Assembly (NCBI GenBank): GCA_016808115.1
Contig: JAEQBH010000900.1
Coordinates: 1-64,000 of the forward strand
Origin: Tetrastigma voinierianum
Lineage: Eukaryota > Streptophyta > Magnoliopsida > Vitales > Vitaceae
Reading direction: 5' to 3'
Length of the DNA stretch: 64,000 nt
This document shows, piece after piece, positions 1 through 11,760 of this stretch (within the stretch, counting starts at the first letter, position 1; every line of letters starts with the position of its first letter). Both the position numbers and the translations under genes were made by a program. The notes under the pieces are model-generated. The model had not been told where the DNA came from. It saw only the letters and a list, made by a program, of their open reading frames with translations, and made no database searches.

Positions 1-90
1 TATGAATCTACTTTGTTTGAACGACACCGGGCTACCTCGGTGTTCGGGGATATGGTCTCCCCGATTTTTTGACTCAAGCATGCTACCTCC

Positions 91-2112
91 GTGTCTGAAT
101 GGTATGTTTTTTCTCGAGCGCCGCATTTGATACCTACTCCGCCCACTCGCACCCTTTCATCAAACAAGTTCTCAAGCATTTATCCGCTCTTCCCCAACCG
201 GCCCCTAACGGTCAGCATTTTAGTGGGTCGGTTGGTCTTTTTAGAGACAGGGACTCATGCTCCTAATGTGGCTGCCCTGCATCTTTTTAACTGGACTTCT
301 ACCGCCGAGGGGTTTATTTATTTCCTAGACGTCCCTGGGTCCCTTGTGATTTCTGACCTTCCTTCTTCTCATAGGACATGGAAAATTCGATATTTCTTGT
401 CGCATCTAACTGGAATACAACTCTTCGGATGTGGGAAGACACTGGGCGTACTCCAAAACGGAGCACCCCCGATAACCTTCGTGAGTATTGTCCTTACCAT
501 TTAATTCAATCTAATAGCCTGGAATACTCCTCGACCTTAGGTTTCCCTTTATATTTTCTCGCATGCTCGCTTCAGCTTACGACGCAGATATCATTGCCGC
601 CTCGCTTTGACTCGAATGTTCCGCTGCTCCTATGTGGAGTTATTAAGGCCTGACAGCCTAGTCTTCGTCCTGGCCCGAAGTCAACAAAATCTTTGTTTGT
701 GGCCTTCCCTTCCTCTACTTGGGGGTTTTCCTCGGGGCCGCCTGGGTCAAGCCCTACCCGAGGGAGATTTTAGCTCACTGAGGGGATATCTCAAAACCCT
801 GAGTGTGAAGAGGAGGAAATGCATTCTAAGGGGTCACCAATCCGCGCCAAGGTTCGAAGATCGATCGCACCTTCAAGTCCTCGTCCAAAGGCCCGAAAGG
901 CCCTCACCCTTATCAATGAAGTTTCCCGGCCTCGCCGCCTCCTTCTTCCGAGCCCATCGTAGAGGTGGGGAACTTTCAACGAGGGCTGATCAGCCATCGC
1001 GCTTTGCCTATAACTATAAGGGAATGCTCCTTCAGACTCATTCAAATCCATCTCCGGGAAGGTGACTCGAAATGGCTATAAAGAAAAACACCATCAAAGG
1101 TCGACGAAATCAAAGATTCTTCATTGCTCTAATGCCGAGCTTTCATTGCGCCGCTTTTATCCATCCTCAAGGATTCTCGATATCGAGATCAAAGAGGTCA
1201 CGGCTGATCGAGGCTTTGGATCCGTCTTCAAGGATTCGCCTTTGCAGTTTACACTATACTAATTCTACGTCACTCAACAGTTCTAATTCGTGGTTTGTCT
1301 CTGCAAAGCACACTATTTGAAGTGGTTTGAAATGAAAAAAAGCCGAAACTGAATGAGAAACATGTAAGGATCGCCCGAATCTATAAGGCTTAAAGTGACT
1401 ACTTTGACTCTCGAGGCTGGACGAGCCGCAGGACGAAAGTGATTTGTCCAAGAGCATAGAAAGATCTCCCACAACCAAGACACCCGTCTGGCCTGATCTG
1501 GCCGAAAGTGTGGAAGGCTAGCGAGGTCTCTAGAGTAGCCTGGTCGACCGCTGAGGGAAAGCTTCGAGAGGTCTCGAGATGAACTCGATTCTCGCAGAGG
1601 ATTCGTTGAAGCTCGTGAGGTCATGATCCCAAGATGAACTTCAATCTGCTGTGGAGAACTTATCATTTCCCTGGGCCATAACCGATCTCGTGCGGGAGGT
1701 CGCGCGCACCGGTGGCTCGACGCAATGGAGAAGCAAACTTGAATCGCTCGTGAGATTTCGAGGGCAAGGTATTACCGGAGGTCGCCCCACATGAGTCCTC
1801 CAAGCTGTGGATTTCCTTATCAAGACTGGCGGCCGAAGAGTGGTCATGGACACGCACCAAACTCTGATCCGCGCCGATACGGTTGTTCAGAGGGATGAGA
1901 TCATTAGGCAACTGCGGGACCAGGCTGGTGCTCAGTGGGCTTCTGGATGGCTCGCTTTTCAGCAGAAAGCCGCTCGCGCGTACCCCGATCTCGATTTCGA
2001 CCTTGACCTCCCAAGTGACGGAGGGGCAGAGGAATCTTTTGATACAAGTGAATCCCCAGAGCCTAGTACTCCTGCCGATGCCCTTTCTCATTCTTCTTCG
2101 TCAGATACTTGA
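91..2112 (+). pseudogene. Opposite-polarity ORF of the Tat element (plant transposon-type protein), broken
   Basis: Two separated coding-like pieces lie on the plus strand of a minus-strand element. The first (91-504) contains DLPSSHRTWKIRYF. This resembles the segment before the conserved W-R-FF motif in a plant retrotransposon protein usually annotated as 'putative plant transposon protein' or gag-like. The second (1807-2112, ending at TGA) has GWLAFQQKAARAYPDLDFDL followed by an acidic Ser/Pro-rich tail, typical of the C-terminus of the same protein. The middle (650-1800) is interrupted by stops. In Tat elements such as Retand and Grande an ORF in this orientation sits between integrase and the 3' LTR, which matches this placement. 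Its function is unknown. Assignment to the same element rather than to an independent insertion is inference. Confidence 0.55.
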
Positions 2113-2534
2113 CATCCGAGGCTCGACCCCGCCACTTCTATTATGCTTCTTTCTTTTCTCTCTTTTTTTTTTTTTTTTTTTTTTTTTGTATACTCGCTCC
2201 CTGGGATTGTTATGTTATTTGCTCTTCTTTCCTCGAATTACTCTATCCGAATCGAGGATCAGAAATTCGTCCCCGCACTGCCTTAACCTTTGGCGTATCG
2301 GGGCTCCGCCCACCCGTGGTTTACTCGCAAGCGATCGCGTAGGCGAACTTTGTTAGTTTGGGGGCCTGTGGCCTTCTGTCAGTCCGACTTCATGCATGTC
2401 GAATTCGTCCTTTCATTTTACTGCCCTATTCGAAGCTCTTCCCTAGCCAGTATTTGCCAAACGATGTGGTCGACGGTGCCGATTATACATGCTGAAAGGA
2501 GAGGTTTCAAGAACTCAATAATAGGGAATCGAAG
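2113..2534. other. Spacer with poly(T) run between the plus-strand ORF and the tandem array
   Basis: A run of more than 20 T begins near 2163, just after the stop of the plus-strand ORF. The rest is non-repetitive GC-balanced sequence with no recognisable coding content. The poly(T) could be the poly(A)-like end of a reverse-oriented segment or simple slippage. Confidence 0.5.
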
Positions 2535-5190
2535 GAGGAGCCCGTCTGGGCTGGGAGTACAAAGGAGGGGCTCGTCCCGACAACAGGAGGAGTCTGGTCA
2601 GCTCCATGCTGGAAGCGGAGCAGCTCGCCAATGAGAGTCGGGAGGAGCCTGTCACCCGTGGTTGCAGGAGAGCTCAAGCCAATGAGAGTCAAGGAGCTCT
2701 GCCACCGTAGTTGAAGGGAGAGCTCAAACAAACGAGCTGGGAGGAGCTCGTCGCCGTGTCAAGGGGAGAGCTCACACTCGAGGAAGGAGCCCTGGCTCAC
2801 ATGTACGTAGAAGGGCCTGCCTTGATGAATAGGAGGAGCCTCGTCTACCAGGCCAAGGGAGCCTGGCCGATGAGAGCCGGGAGGAGCCCGTCCGTCGATG
2901 GGCCGCAGAAGGGGCCTGCCTGGCTGACTCAGTGAGAGCTCGCCCGTCTGGGCGGAGAGCTCTGGCCACGCGGAGGAGCCCGCCCGTCGATGTGCCGTAG
3001 CGGGCTCGCCCCGGTAATTCAGTGAGAGCTCGTCTCCGCTCTGCTTCGCGGAGAGCTCACAATGAGCTCGGGAGGAGCCCGTCTGGCTCGATGTGGGCCA
3101 GAAGGCTCGCCTTGATGACTCAGTGGGAGCTCGTCGCCTGCTTCAAGGGAGAGCTCGCCACGTGGGAGGAGCCCGCCGCTGATGTACGGGTAGCGGTCTG
3201 CCTTGATGACTAAAGTGAGAGCCTCGTCTCGCCTCGTTTCAAGGGAGCTCGCTGACTCAGGGAGGAGCCCGCTCAAGATGCAAGCCGCAGAAGGGGCTCG
3301 CCCCGACTGGGGCGGAGAGCTCGCCTGCCGCTTCAAGGGAGCTCACACGAGCCGGGAGGAGCCCGTCTCGCTGATGTACGTAGAAGGGCTCGCCTGGATG
3401 ACTAGTGAGAGCTCGTCACTGCCATGGGAGCTCACGAGGGAGGAGCCCGTCCGTTGATGTAATGTGAGAAGGGCCTGCCTGTATCAGCCGAGCTCGCTCA
3501 CTGCTTCGCGGAGAGCCTGCCAATGAGAGTCGAGGAGCCCGCCTGCTGGCGGCCGCAGAAGGGCCTGCCTCATGACTAGCCGGGAGCCTGGCTCGCCCCG
3601 CTTCGCGGAGCCTGCCAATGCTGAGGAGCCCGCCCGCGATGTACGAGAAGTGGCTCGCCTCGATGACTAGCGAGAGCTCGTCATCGCTCCATGAGAGAGC
3701 TCACTTAATGGTGGGAGGAGCCCGCCTGTCGATGTAATGCAGGAAGGGCCTGCCTTGACGACTCAGCGGAGCTCGTCCCGCCCTCGTTTCAAGGAGAGCC
3801 TGCCACGTGGAGGAGCCCGCTCCGTTGATGCAAGCGAGAAGGCCTGCCTGATGACTGGGAGCTCGTCCCGCCCGCTTCAAGGGAGAGCTCGCCATCGGGA
3901 GGAGCCCGCCTCGTTGATGTACGTGTAGAAGGGCCTGCCTTGATGACTAGTGAGAGCTCGTCTCGCCCGTTTCAAGGGAGCTCACACGAGGGAGGTCCGC
4001 TCGCCGATGTACTGCAGCGGCTCGCCTACGACTAAAGTGAGAGCTCGCCTCGCCTCGCTTCAAGGGAGAGCTCACACGTGTGAGGAGCCTGGCCCTGTCG
4101 ATGTGGCGTAGAAGGGGCTCAAGCCGATGACTGGAGCCTCGTCCGCCGTTTCAAGGGAGAGCTCACAACGAGGGAGGAGCCCGCCTCGCTGAGCGTACGA
4201 GTAGTGGCCTGCCTCGATGACTGAGAGCTCGCCCGCCCGCTTCAAGGAGAGCCGTCAACGTGGGAGGAGCCCGCCCGTCACGCACGAGAAGGGGCTCAGC
4301 TCTGATGACTAAATGGGAGCTCGTCCCGCTCGTTTGAAGGAGAGCTCACAATGTGGAGGAGCCCGCCTGGCTGATACGTAGAAGGGCTCGCCTGATTTAC
4401 TAAATAGAAATTGGCCCGCCCGCTTCAAGCGGAGAGCTCAAGCACGTGATGAGCCCGCCTCGGGGCTGATGTACGTAGCGGGGCTCAGACTGGAGCTCGC
4501 TCGCCTCGTCAAGGGGAGAAGAGCTCACACGTGGAGGAGCCCGTCTGCCGATGTACGTAGAAGGGCTCGCCTTACGACTAAAGGAGCTCGCCCGCCTGCT
4601 TTCAAGGGAGAGTTTGCCACGAGGAGGAGCCCGCCTGTCATGTACGGAGAAGGGCTCGCCCTGTATTAAGTGGAGAGCTCGCCCGCCTCGTTCGCTGAAA
4701 TTGCCAACGTAGAGTCACTGAGGAGCCCGCCTCGTTGATGTACGTAGAAGGCCCGCCTTTAATGACTAAGCAAGCTCAGTTCGCCCGTTTCAAGTGGAGA
4801 GTCAGGCTGAATGTGGGAGGAGCCCGTCGATGTACGCAGAAGGCCTCGCCTTGATGATCAGCGGGTACTGCCTCGCCCGTTCGTGAGAGCTCGGGCCAAT
4901 GAGGAGGAGCCCGCCTCGCCGATGTACAGCGGCCTGCCCCGGTACTCGCGAGAGCTCGTCTCGCCCTCGTTCGCGGAGAGCTCTGCCAATGAGAGCTCGG
5001 GAGGAGCCCGCCTGGGCTGATGTACGTAGAAGGGCTCGCCCCGTACTAGTGAGAGCTCGCCCGCCTCGCTTCAAGGGAGAGCTCGCCAATTTAGGCCGAG
5101 GAGCCCTCACTGCTGGATGTACGTAGAGAAGTACTCGTCTTTGATGACTAGCTGGAGCCCGTCCCGCTCTGCTGGGCGGAGAGAGTCGCC
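2535..5190. repeat. Tandem array, ~92-bp unit, roughly 28 degenerate copies, inside the Tat element
   Basis: The phrase GGAGGAGCCCG recurs at about 3072, 3165, 3261, 3354, 3440, 3532, 3622, 3713, 3811 and 3898 and on to about 5105, a spacing of 87-98 bp. Each unit has four related quarters of roughly 23 bp that end in GAGCTCGTC, GAGCTCACA, GAGCCCGCC or GGGCTCGCC, so the 92-mer probably arose from a shorter ancestor. GAGCTC palindromes are very frequent. The array lies between integrase and the opposite-polarity ORF, the hypervariable 3' untranslated region of Tat elements, where tandem repeats that can seed satellites have been described. Apparent ORFs inside it come from the repeat and are not genes. 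Confidence 0.9.
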
Positions 5191-5199
5191 AGCGTGCGC

Positions 5200-6060
5200 C
5201 TATGCTCATGGCGCTCGTGTCCGTCTACACTGCTGTGAGTATTCCTCAGGGGAGACGCCTGCATGGCGAGGCGCTTTATGAGAGGAGCCGTTTCGTGTGT
5301 CCTTCAGTTATTGAAAAAGTGCGAACCGCTTTTAATGCCGATTTGATGGGGGATTTGGAACTAGCCACAGGTGTGCATCTCTGATGCTTTCTATAACAGG
5401 GTTCTGCTTCGCCTTTACGCTAAGATTTGGCTTATACTCGGGCGGATGAAGTTTGTAGAAGATGGATGCTTGATGTTCTACGCTTCGTTGGGGTTCTTCC
5501 GACGCTTCCTGACTCAAGCTCGAATTCTCCGTGGAGTTATGTTTTCCTAGTTTTCCTTTATGGGAGTTATGTTATTCCCTGTACTTCGCTAGGGATGAGT
5601 CCTATATGGTGTGCATTCCTTGCCCCTTACTCCTCGTTTCCTCTCTTCTTTCTTCCTCTTCCCCGCTATACCTCCTCTTTCTTTCTTCTTCTTTCTATCC
5701 CAAACTTTATCCGTCTTCTCTCCCTCTCCTCCTGGCCCCATCTTTTCTCCTTCTCCTCCTTCTCATTTCCTCTTTCATTATGTCTTTCCTTTGTCTCCCT
5801 TCCCCTTTTCGTTTTTTTTTTTTTTTTTTTTTTTTTTGAAGGTACCAGACAGTATCACGAGGAATTGCTTCAGACTGAGATGCTTTTCAAGACACCACTG
5901 ATTGTAATTGAATGCGATTCATTTGTAATAAAAAGGGACTTTTATTTTCATGCAACTTTTTTCTGTCAGGTATGTTTATATTCTGACCGCTTGGAGATAC
6001 TAAATTGCTCAAGGCTAGTGTTCGACTCCATCACATGATACAATCTTGGCTCGGGGTTTT
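5200..6060. other. Tat 3' untranslated region with long pyrimidine-rich tract
   Basis: Positions about 5620-5837 on the plus strand are almost pure C/T and end in a run of more than 20 T. On the element's coding (minus) strand this is a long polypurine stretch. It sits just downstream of the integrase end. Tat elements may carry internal polypurine tracts, but the position next to an LTR cannot be checked here. No gene is recognised; predicted Leu/Ser/Phe-rich ORFs reflect the composition. Confidence 0.5.
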
Positions 6061-7100
6061 GTTACGACCGATGCCTATTTGATAGAATCGTCAGTGTCTG
6101 CTCCATGTATGTCGCAGGATTTTTCCTCCTCCGGTTCGGGAGCTCATAGTTGCCTCGGCCCGACGACTCAGTTATTATGTAAGGACCTTCCTGGGACCTA
6201 GTTTCCGCGCCGATTCTTCCTCACGCGTAAGCTTTTTAAGACCAAATCCTCCTAGCAGTAACTTCCTTCGGGCTCACCAAGTTATAGTACCGGCCGGTTT
6301 CCTTTTGTACCCTTCTATGCGCCAAGAACATGTTCGCTTTTCATCCAAGAGTTCCAAATTCGTATGTGGCCTCGCTATTTTGTTCCTCCGATGTTAACTC
6401 GACTCTGGGGAGATTTTATTCCAACCTCAACCGGGACTACCGCCTCGTTCCAAAGCTAAGTGTACCTGGTCCCTCGAGTTGCCGACGATGCTATTGGTCC
6501 TCAGAGGGGCCTACAAGACTGGGATAGATTCACCCAACTCTCAGATCCTCTAGTTTAGTTTCTCAAGGCGGCCTCAGGGTTCCTCAACAGGACTTTGGCC
6601 CGCCCATTTGACTCCGTGCGAGCCGGGTGACGAATAGTAACTTTTAATCCCGAGCTCCTGCACAAAAATCCCCCCCGACTCGCTAAGTATCAAACTCGTC
6701 TTCCATTATCCGAAACCAAGGCTCTCGATGCCAACTGCATATATTGCTCGCCATACGGCCGCTGTGATCTTTCGCTTCAGGATTTGCGCAAATGTGGCTA
6801 AGGGCTCCTGGCCCACCCACTGCGAAATAATCCATCGCGACGACTGGCACCCTACATCGCCTTGCCAATGGGCAGGGGCCCCAATATGTCCAACCCCCAC
6901 TCATTGAAGGGCCAAATGGTGGATTACGTCGAGGCTCATTGAGCACGTGATATTTAGCGTGTTCCCGCAGACTCGCATCTTCGAATTGTGCTGGTAGCAT
7001 CTTCGGAGCATCAGGCCAATAATATCCCCGCTCAAAACTTTCCCGCCAATGTTCGAGCTCCGATATGGTTCCTACATATGCCTCGTGCACTTCTCTTAGT
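6060..7100 (-). pseudogene. Gypsy integrase remnant
   Basis: The minus strand from 7090 reads a histidine-containing start (LHEAY-like context), then RGYYWP, the hallmark just before the HHCC zinc-finger cysteines of Gypsy integrase. PVVAMDYF follows and matches the start of the catalytic core (usual form AIVAVDYFTKW), then EPLA. Further down, near 6230-6080, a frame with LGP..EGPY and ESSGRGNYEL corresponds to the C-terminal domain seen after the core in Tat/Gypsy integrases. The middle of the core, which should hold the second Asp and the Glu of the DDE triad, is not readable in one frame. Several frameshifts and stops make this a dead copy. It follows the second RNase H as expected. Confidence 0.75.
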
Positions 7101-7449
7101 ACGATTCAAGTGTCTTCTCCTATTATACCTTTAGGAAAGGGCGTGAGAATCCCTCGCCAGAGGCTTCCTCATGGATCGTAAACCCCGGGCGACCTCACTC
7201 TTATCTGGCCGCTCCTTTCATCGCCCGGGTAAGGTTCCGTCATTAATGTGGTCTCAAATAAAATCCATCCATTTGGTACCTGACCCTATTGGAGCGACTA
7301 CTATGAGCCGTATGGTCAACTGGAGGGCCCCGAGGCATTCGATGGGCGCCGATCCCCAATGTCTTCCCCGCAAGGTCAGGACACCTTTCGCAAAGCGTCT
7401 AAGACTGCATCTCCGTCTGGGACATGCTCGACCAGACTTATTACAAACT

Positions 7450-7790
7450 TTTTAATAAGTCACCGACTCTCGAAGATATAGGATCATCTTCTCCCCTTCG
7501 CCTCGTATGCGCCTCTTCTATCCTGTTCGACCACCACTGGGAATCGCGCATGGATCTCTACCGACGACCCCAACGAACGGGGCGAGATCGAGGCTCGCTA
7601 TTACTCTGGGCCGTATTCTACCGTTGTTGGAGGCGTGGAACCCAAACCTGAGTGCGTACTCAATGTCTATATCTTCTGGTGAGTCAGATTGCCTCGCCCG
7701 GCTCACAAGATTCGAGGCTCCATCCACGTAAAGCTCCATACGTGAAGGTCATCCCTGATCGGGGCTGCCTCTAGCTTCCACGGCGAATTC
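7450..7790 (-). pseudogene. Second (archaeal-type) RNase H of the Tat element
   Basis: The minus strand from 7739 reads ELYVDGASN, then EDIDIEYALRFGFHASNN. This is the beginning and first conserved region of the extra RNase H that Tat-lineage elements carry between their own RNase H and integrase (usual forms W.LYVDGASN and IEYALR..F.ASNNEAEYEAL). The Asp of YVDG is the first catalytic acid. The expected Glu region after ASNN is replaced by a divergent sequence after a probable frameshift. The piece supports the Tat assignment because other Gypsy lineages lack this domain. Confidence 0.7.
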
Positions 7791-7799
7791 CATGATGAA

Positions 7800-8960
7800 C
7801 TCCGCTTAGGATCCGGTCCCCTTTTATGGCTGTTTTTGGCCCGCACGATGTCGACCTCGTCAGCTTCTATGGCCCATTCATCAACCTCCTGTGAAACCTC
7901 CGGTTTATGCAACACTCCGCTCACAGATCTATCGGGACTTCTATGGTGTGAGCCTAGAAATAAGGACGAAGTTTCCGAGCTGCAGTCACCAGAGCTAGTA
8001 TTAACTTTTCCATTTTCTGATACCTCTCCCTCCGTCCCCTCGTGGCTCGACCGCAGTAGTATATCGGTGTCAGACCCCGCTCTTTGTCTCCGACGCACCG
8101 CGCTAGTTGAAAGTCCGACACGCTTAAATACAATGTGAGGGGTCTCCTCCTTCTACTCCGCTCACTAGAACGGGTGGCGAGCCTAAGTATGTTTTCAAGG
8201 TTACAAACGCCTTCATTTCATCCCATTGAAAGGCTTTCAAAACTTGGAAGAAAGGTTTGCATTTGTCACTTGCCCCGATTACCTAATCGACCAGAGCCGC
8301 GATCCTCCCCGCTAATCGCTGTACTTCCTTTATCCTCGATGGCGATGGCATGTCAAGCAATGCTTTTATTTTATCTCTGCTCTGTTTAACACCCCTGGTT
8401 TGATCGCCATGAAGTCTTTAAATTTCGCCGACACGCTAAGATTTACCGATTCACTTCATGTTATAATCCTCGATCCGAACGCCCTGAGGTGCGCGATGTG
8501 GATATCTACCGAGCGGACTTTACCAAAGATGCTCGCCTATGATACCTCCATCGCCGCAGACCCATCCGCTTCGAAACATCCGGCTCACTAGCCTCGCAGT
8601 CGCTCTGCATTCGAAAGCCCAAATGGCATTACCCGGCAACAAGAGTCCCCGCGCAAGGATCTAACGACGCCTTCTCCCGTCACCAGGTTCACGCTTATCC
8701 GGGTTATAATCGAAAAGGCGTCCATGAAGCCAAGAAGCTCACGGTTCTGCGGGCATCTACGATGAGGTCGATCCCGGGTGGGGAAGTCAGCCCTTCGCAT
8801 GCTTTGTTTATACTCTGAAATCAATACAAGAGTCGCCATTCGCCATTTGCTTTCGACAGCACAACATCGGGCCAACCACTCCGGGTATTCTACCTCCGAC
8901 GCCTCGCTGATGGAAAGCTTGGGTCACTTCTTCGCTGATGGCCTGCCTCTCCCTCGTGCG
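7800..8960 (-). pseudogene. Gypsy reverse transcriptase and RNase H remnant
   Basis: From about 8875 downward the minus strand carries LLGFMDAFS, matching the conserved ELLSFMDAFSGYNQI block of plant Gypsy RT that contains a catalytic Asp, and then RVMPFGLSNA, matching the KVMPFGLKNAGATYQR block. Between 8260 and 7840, spread over frames, are the connection and RNase H region: a piece like FFQVLK, one like EKLILALVTAARKLRPYF, and LHKPEV. The YxDD box is not readable. Many stops are present. The order protease, RT, RNase H is conserved with the neighbouring fragments. Confidence 0.75.
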
Positions 8961-9209
8961 AAACTTCGCTTCGCTTAACCACCAAAGACGGGTTGGTGTT
9001 TAGTCCGTGGAGTGATGACCCATGGCTCATGCCACCTTGGCGTCACCGCCTATGCAAAGACGCCTTTGCTCGCCTTAAGAATCGTATGAGGAGGCCTCGA
9101 GGCTCTCCTGCTAATCTGAGCCGAGAGCAGCGAGATGCCTGGTCGCCATCCAATGTTACTGTCCCAGCTTCTTCCGAGGGCTCTGCCGAGGAATACTTCA
9201 TCACGGCAT

Positions 9210-9990
9210 ATCAAGCTCTCCCCATGCTTACATCGTCGACCGCTTTTGTTTCATAGAGGCGGTAGCATTCTCGTAAAGCAATTACGATCTCTCGAACCGT
9301 CCCAACAATCAAGCATCGTCGGAATTTGATTACCAGTGATAATGAGGGATGGCCTTTATTGGCGCCGGGAGAGGGCCTCCCGCCAAAGAACATGTTATAT
9401 ACCGATGGGGCATCCACTACGCAGAACCCATTGCCGGGTTGCCGCCAGCGGGGGCTCCCAAGGTTAACACTAATTGAATCGATCCCAATGGTAACACTTT
9501 TTCTCCTGAAAACCCGCGGAGATGGGTGTTGACAGGTTCTAGCTTTTCTCTCCCAATTCCCCATTTCACGAAAAGCCGATGCAAAATGTGATGCTCGCCG
9601 AGCTCCCGCTGTCTACTAGGAATCCGATGGACCGCTTGTATTTGCCACAATTGCAACGGATTACCGCTGGTCGCCAATGGGTGTCGACACCCTTCCAAGT
9701 CCGAAGGCCTGAGAATGTGATAAGAGGTCGGCGCGCCAGATTTTAGATACCGACCGTATCTCCCCATGTCTCTGCCGATCTTATGCTGCGCAAGTATGCC
9801 TTTCGAGCCGAACTAGATTCTCCCCTCCAAATAATCCCGAGATCACGCGGGATTTCCCCAGGGTCGCTGATGGCCGGGTCAGCCGCCCCGACGAGGCGGC
9901 GGTGGCCGAGCCGGGCCTCGGTTCTCGCTCGACTCGGGTCTTCAGATTGACTCTGAGATATGAAACGATATCCGCTACGCATCGTGACAC
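9210..9990 (-). pseudogene. Gag-pol junction and aspartic protease remnant
   Basis: The minus strand from about 9900 reads SSARKAYLRSI, a motif found upstream of protease in plant Tat polyproteins. Near 9630-9600 one frame reads LVDSGSSA, the D-S/T-G active site of retrotransposon aspartic proteases. Further on, LRGFSGEKVLPLGSIQL and VVDAPSVYN match the flap and C-terminal part (usual forms L.GF.GE.V.P.G.I.LPV and VVD.PS.YN.ILGRP). The pieces are in different frames, so indels have accumulated. This directly precedes the RT fragment. Confidence 0.75.
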
Positions 9991-9999
9991 TTATCTCTC

Positions 10000-11760
10000 C
10001 TCAATCAGATATTAAATGTCCGCGGCGAGCGTCCATACCCCCTGGAACTCCGGCATACTCGTGTTATCTCCTCGGTAAATGACTAATTTCATCCGCACCG
10101 CCATCTGAACCGCTTCATTTCGCACTTCACGTAGAACTTCATGGCACCAGGCCGCAAGGGAGGAAGTGCCGCGGGCGAAAATAGCCGCCGCCTCTTCGCG
10201 TGGACGCCCAGCGCATCCCTAAGGTTCCTTTTGCCTTTTGGGGAACGCTCGCTTCGTCCCGAGATTTCCTCCGTCGCTCGCTGGGCCCGCCCCGCGCTCC
10301 GTCGCCTTTGTCCTTGCTACGAAGAGCCTCTTCTTCGACTGTGAGGGCCTCTCTCCGTTTATGTATTTTTCTAAATGAACTCCTACCATGTTAGCTTCGA
10401 GGTTCTTTCGAGATAGAAAACATCGTGATCTTGGGGACCGCACTCCCCAACCGCAATGAAGGCCGTGGGATGCCGAACTTTCATTAAGTATATCTATCTT
10501 CGTGGACTCCTAAGATTAAACCGTTGTAACGTATGACTTCAAATTTTCCTCGTGTTCCCCGTTTGATGGTTAATGCATGGTAAATGGCCTGTATGTCCCA
10601 CTCATGAAGTGGGAGACGAACGCGATTGATAACCTCAATGAAGAACCGCTAGTAGTGGGATCATTGAACTGTGCCATACCGGCCTTTTAAAGTGGTGGCG
10701 AACGCCCTGCACCGGACAGGGTCTGGATACCCATGCAACTCCATCTGATTCTTATAAAAAGATTGGACTCCATCGATCCCGCGCCATCGAACGCTTCTAA
10801 ACGAGGCATCCCGACTCACCGGAGCGGGTAGCCTCAAGACCACCTCGGGGTGAAAGGTGATTCTGCTTACAGACTGTGGTATCCATGTCCTGGGTGCGCC
10901 CTTAACTACTTCCTTTACCCACGTTCTCACTGGCGCCCCCGAACTCGCTCCCATGTCCCGCTTCCTCAGGACGGAGGGTCAGCTGCGGGTTCCATGTCCT
11001 CGCCTCGTCCTCCCTGTACTGCTCGATCCTCTTCCCCTATAGGGGCTAGCTGTGGGCCTCGTCCCCTGGCTTGACTAGATTCCGCTTCTGCTTCGGTATT
11101 TCGAGGATTACCATAGCCGGGTTGTCCCTCGTGTGGAGGAACATTGTAACCTTCCCTTAACTACGTCTTCTCGGGGTGTCAGGATTTGGCTCGCGAGTCG
11201 TTTCTATTTCCTCTATCAAGCTGGCCGACGGTGTGGCGAGTGCTTCCACCTCAAGCCATAGCTTTCGCCTGGACCGCTTCGCCGCCCCTGGCCTGCCATC
11301 CGCATCTCCCCGGTGGGTCCGCATCCCGTAGTGATTGGGGCTGCCCCGCCAGGTTCCGTCGATACCCATCGCGAACTGAGGAAATCAGCTATATTTACGA
11401 ATGAACTCGTTGCTCCTACGCACGGCGCCAACTCGATGATGCCTTTCTCAACCGGAATCACCGGAGCGTGGCCTACGCTGGGTTGAACTGAGATGCCTAT
11501 GGGGTCCAACCGATGGTCAGTCTGACTGGTCTGGGTCGGAGAGGAATATTGCAATGTCGGGGTCCACCGTCCGAGCGCGCCGTCCCGCAGGAGAAAACAA
11601 AAGGAAAAGGGCTCTGGCGGTTACCGGTCAGCCTCCGCGATGCCTGCTCGACCACCGAGAAGGGAGAAAGAGTGTCCTCTTTGCTGGCATCTACGCATCT
11701 TTGGGGCCACGGAGCGGCTCCCAGATTTGTAATGGGTCGTCATCCCCTTTAGACGACATG
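10000..11760 (-). pseudogene. Gag remnant of the Tat element
   Basis: On the minus strand around 10870-10670 the ORF reads a divergent start, then QMELHGYPDPVRCRAFATTL. This corresponds to the retrotransposon gag core, usually 'L.GY.DA..CRAFPTTLKG.A..WF'. An upstream piece (11554-11216) is proline- and glycine-rich like the variable gag N-terminus. The zinc-knuckle region expected near 10.1 kb is not recognisable. Frames change several times. The section starts the polyprotein and is followed by protease. Confidence 0.65.

Noticed and set aside
2507..5209. Several Ser/Arg/Ala-rich ORFs on both strands (for example 3019-3336 and 4802-5209 minus)
   Set aside because: They are readings of the ~92-bp tandem repeat, overlap on both strands and share no protein motif.
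5427..6038. Membrane-protein-like Leu/Phe/Ser ORFs around the pyrimidine tract
   Set aside because: Three overlapping frames all look hydrophobic because the DNA is nearly pure C/T; no real protein signal.
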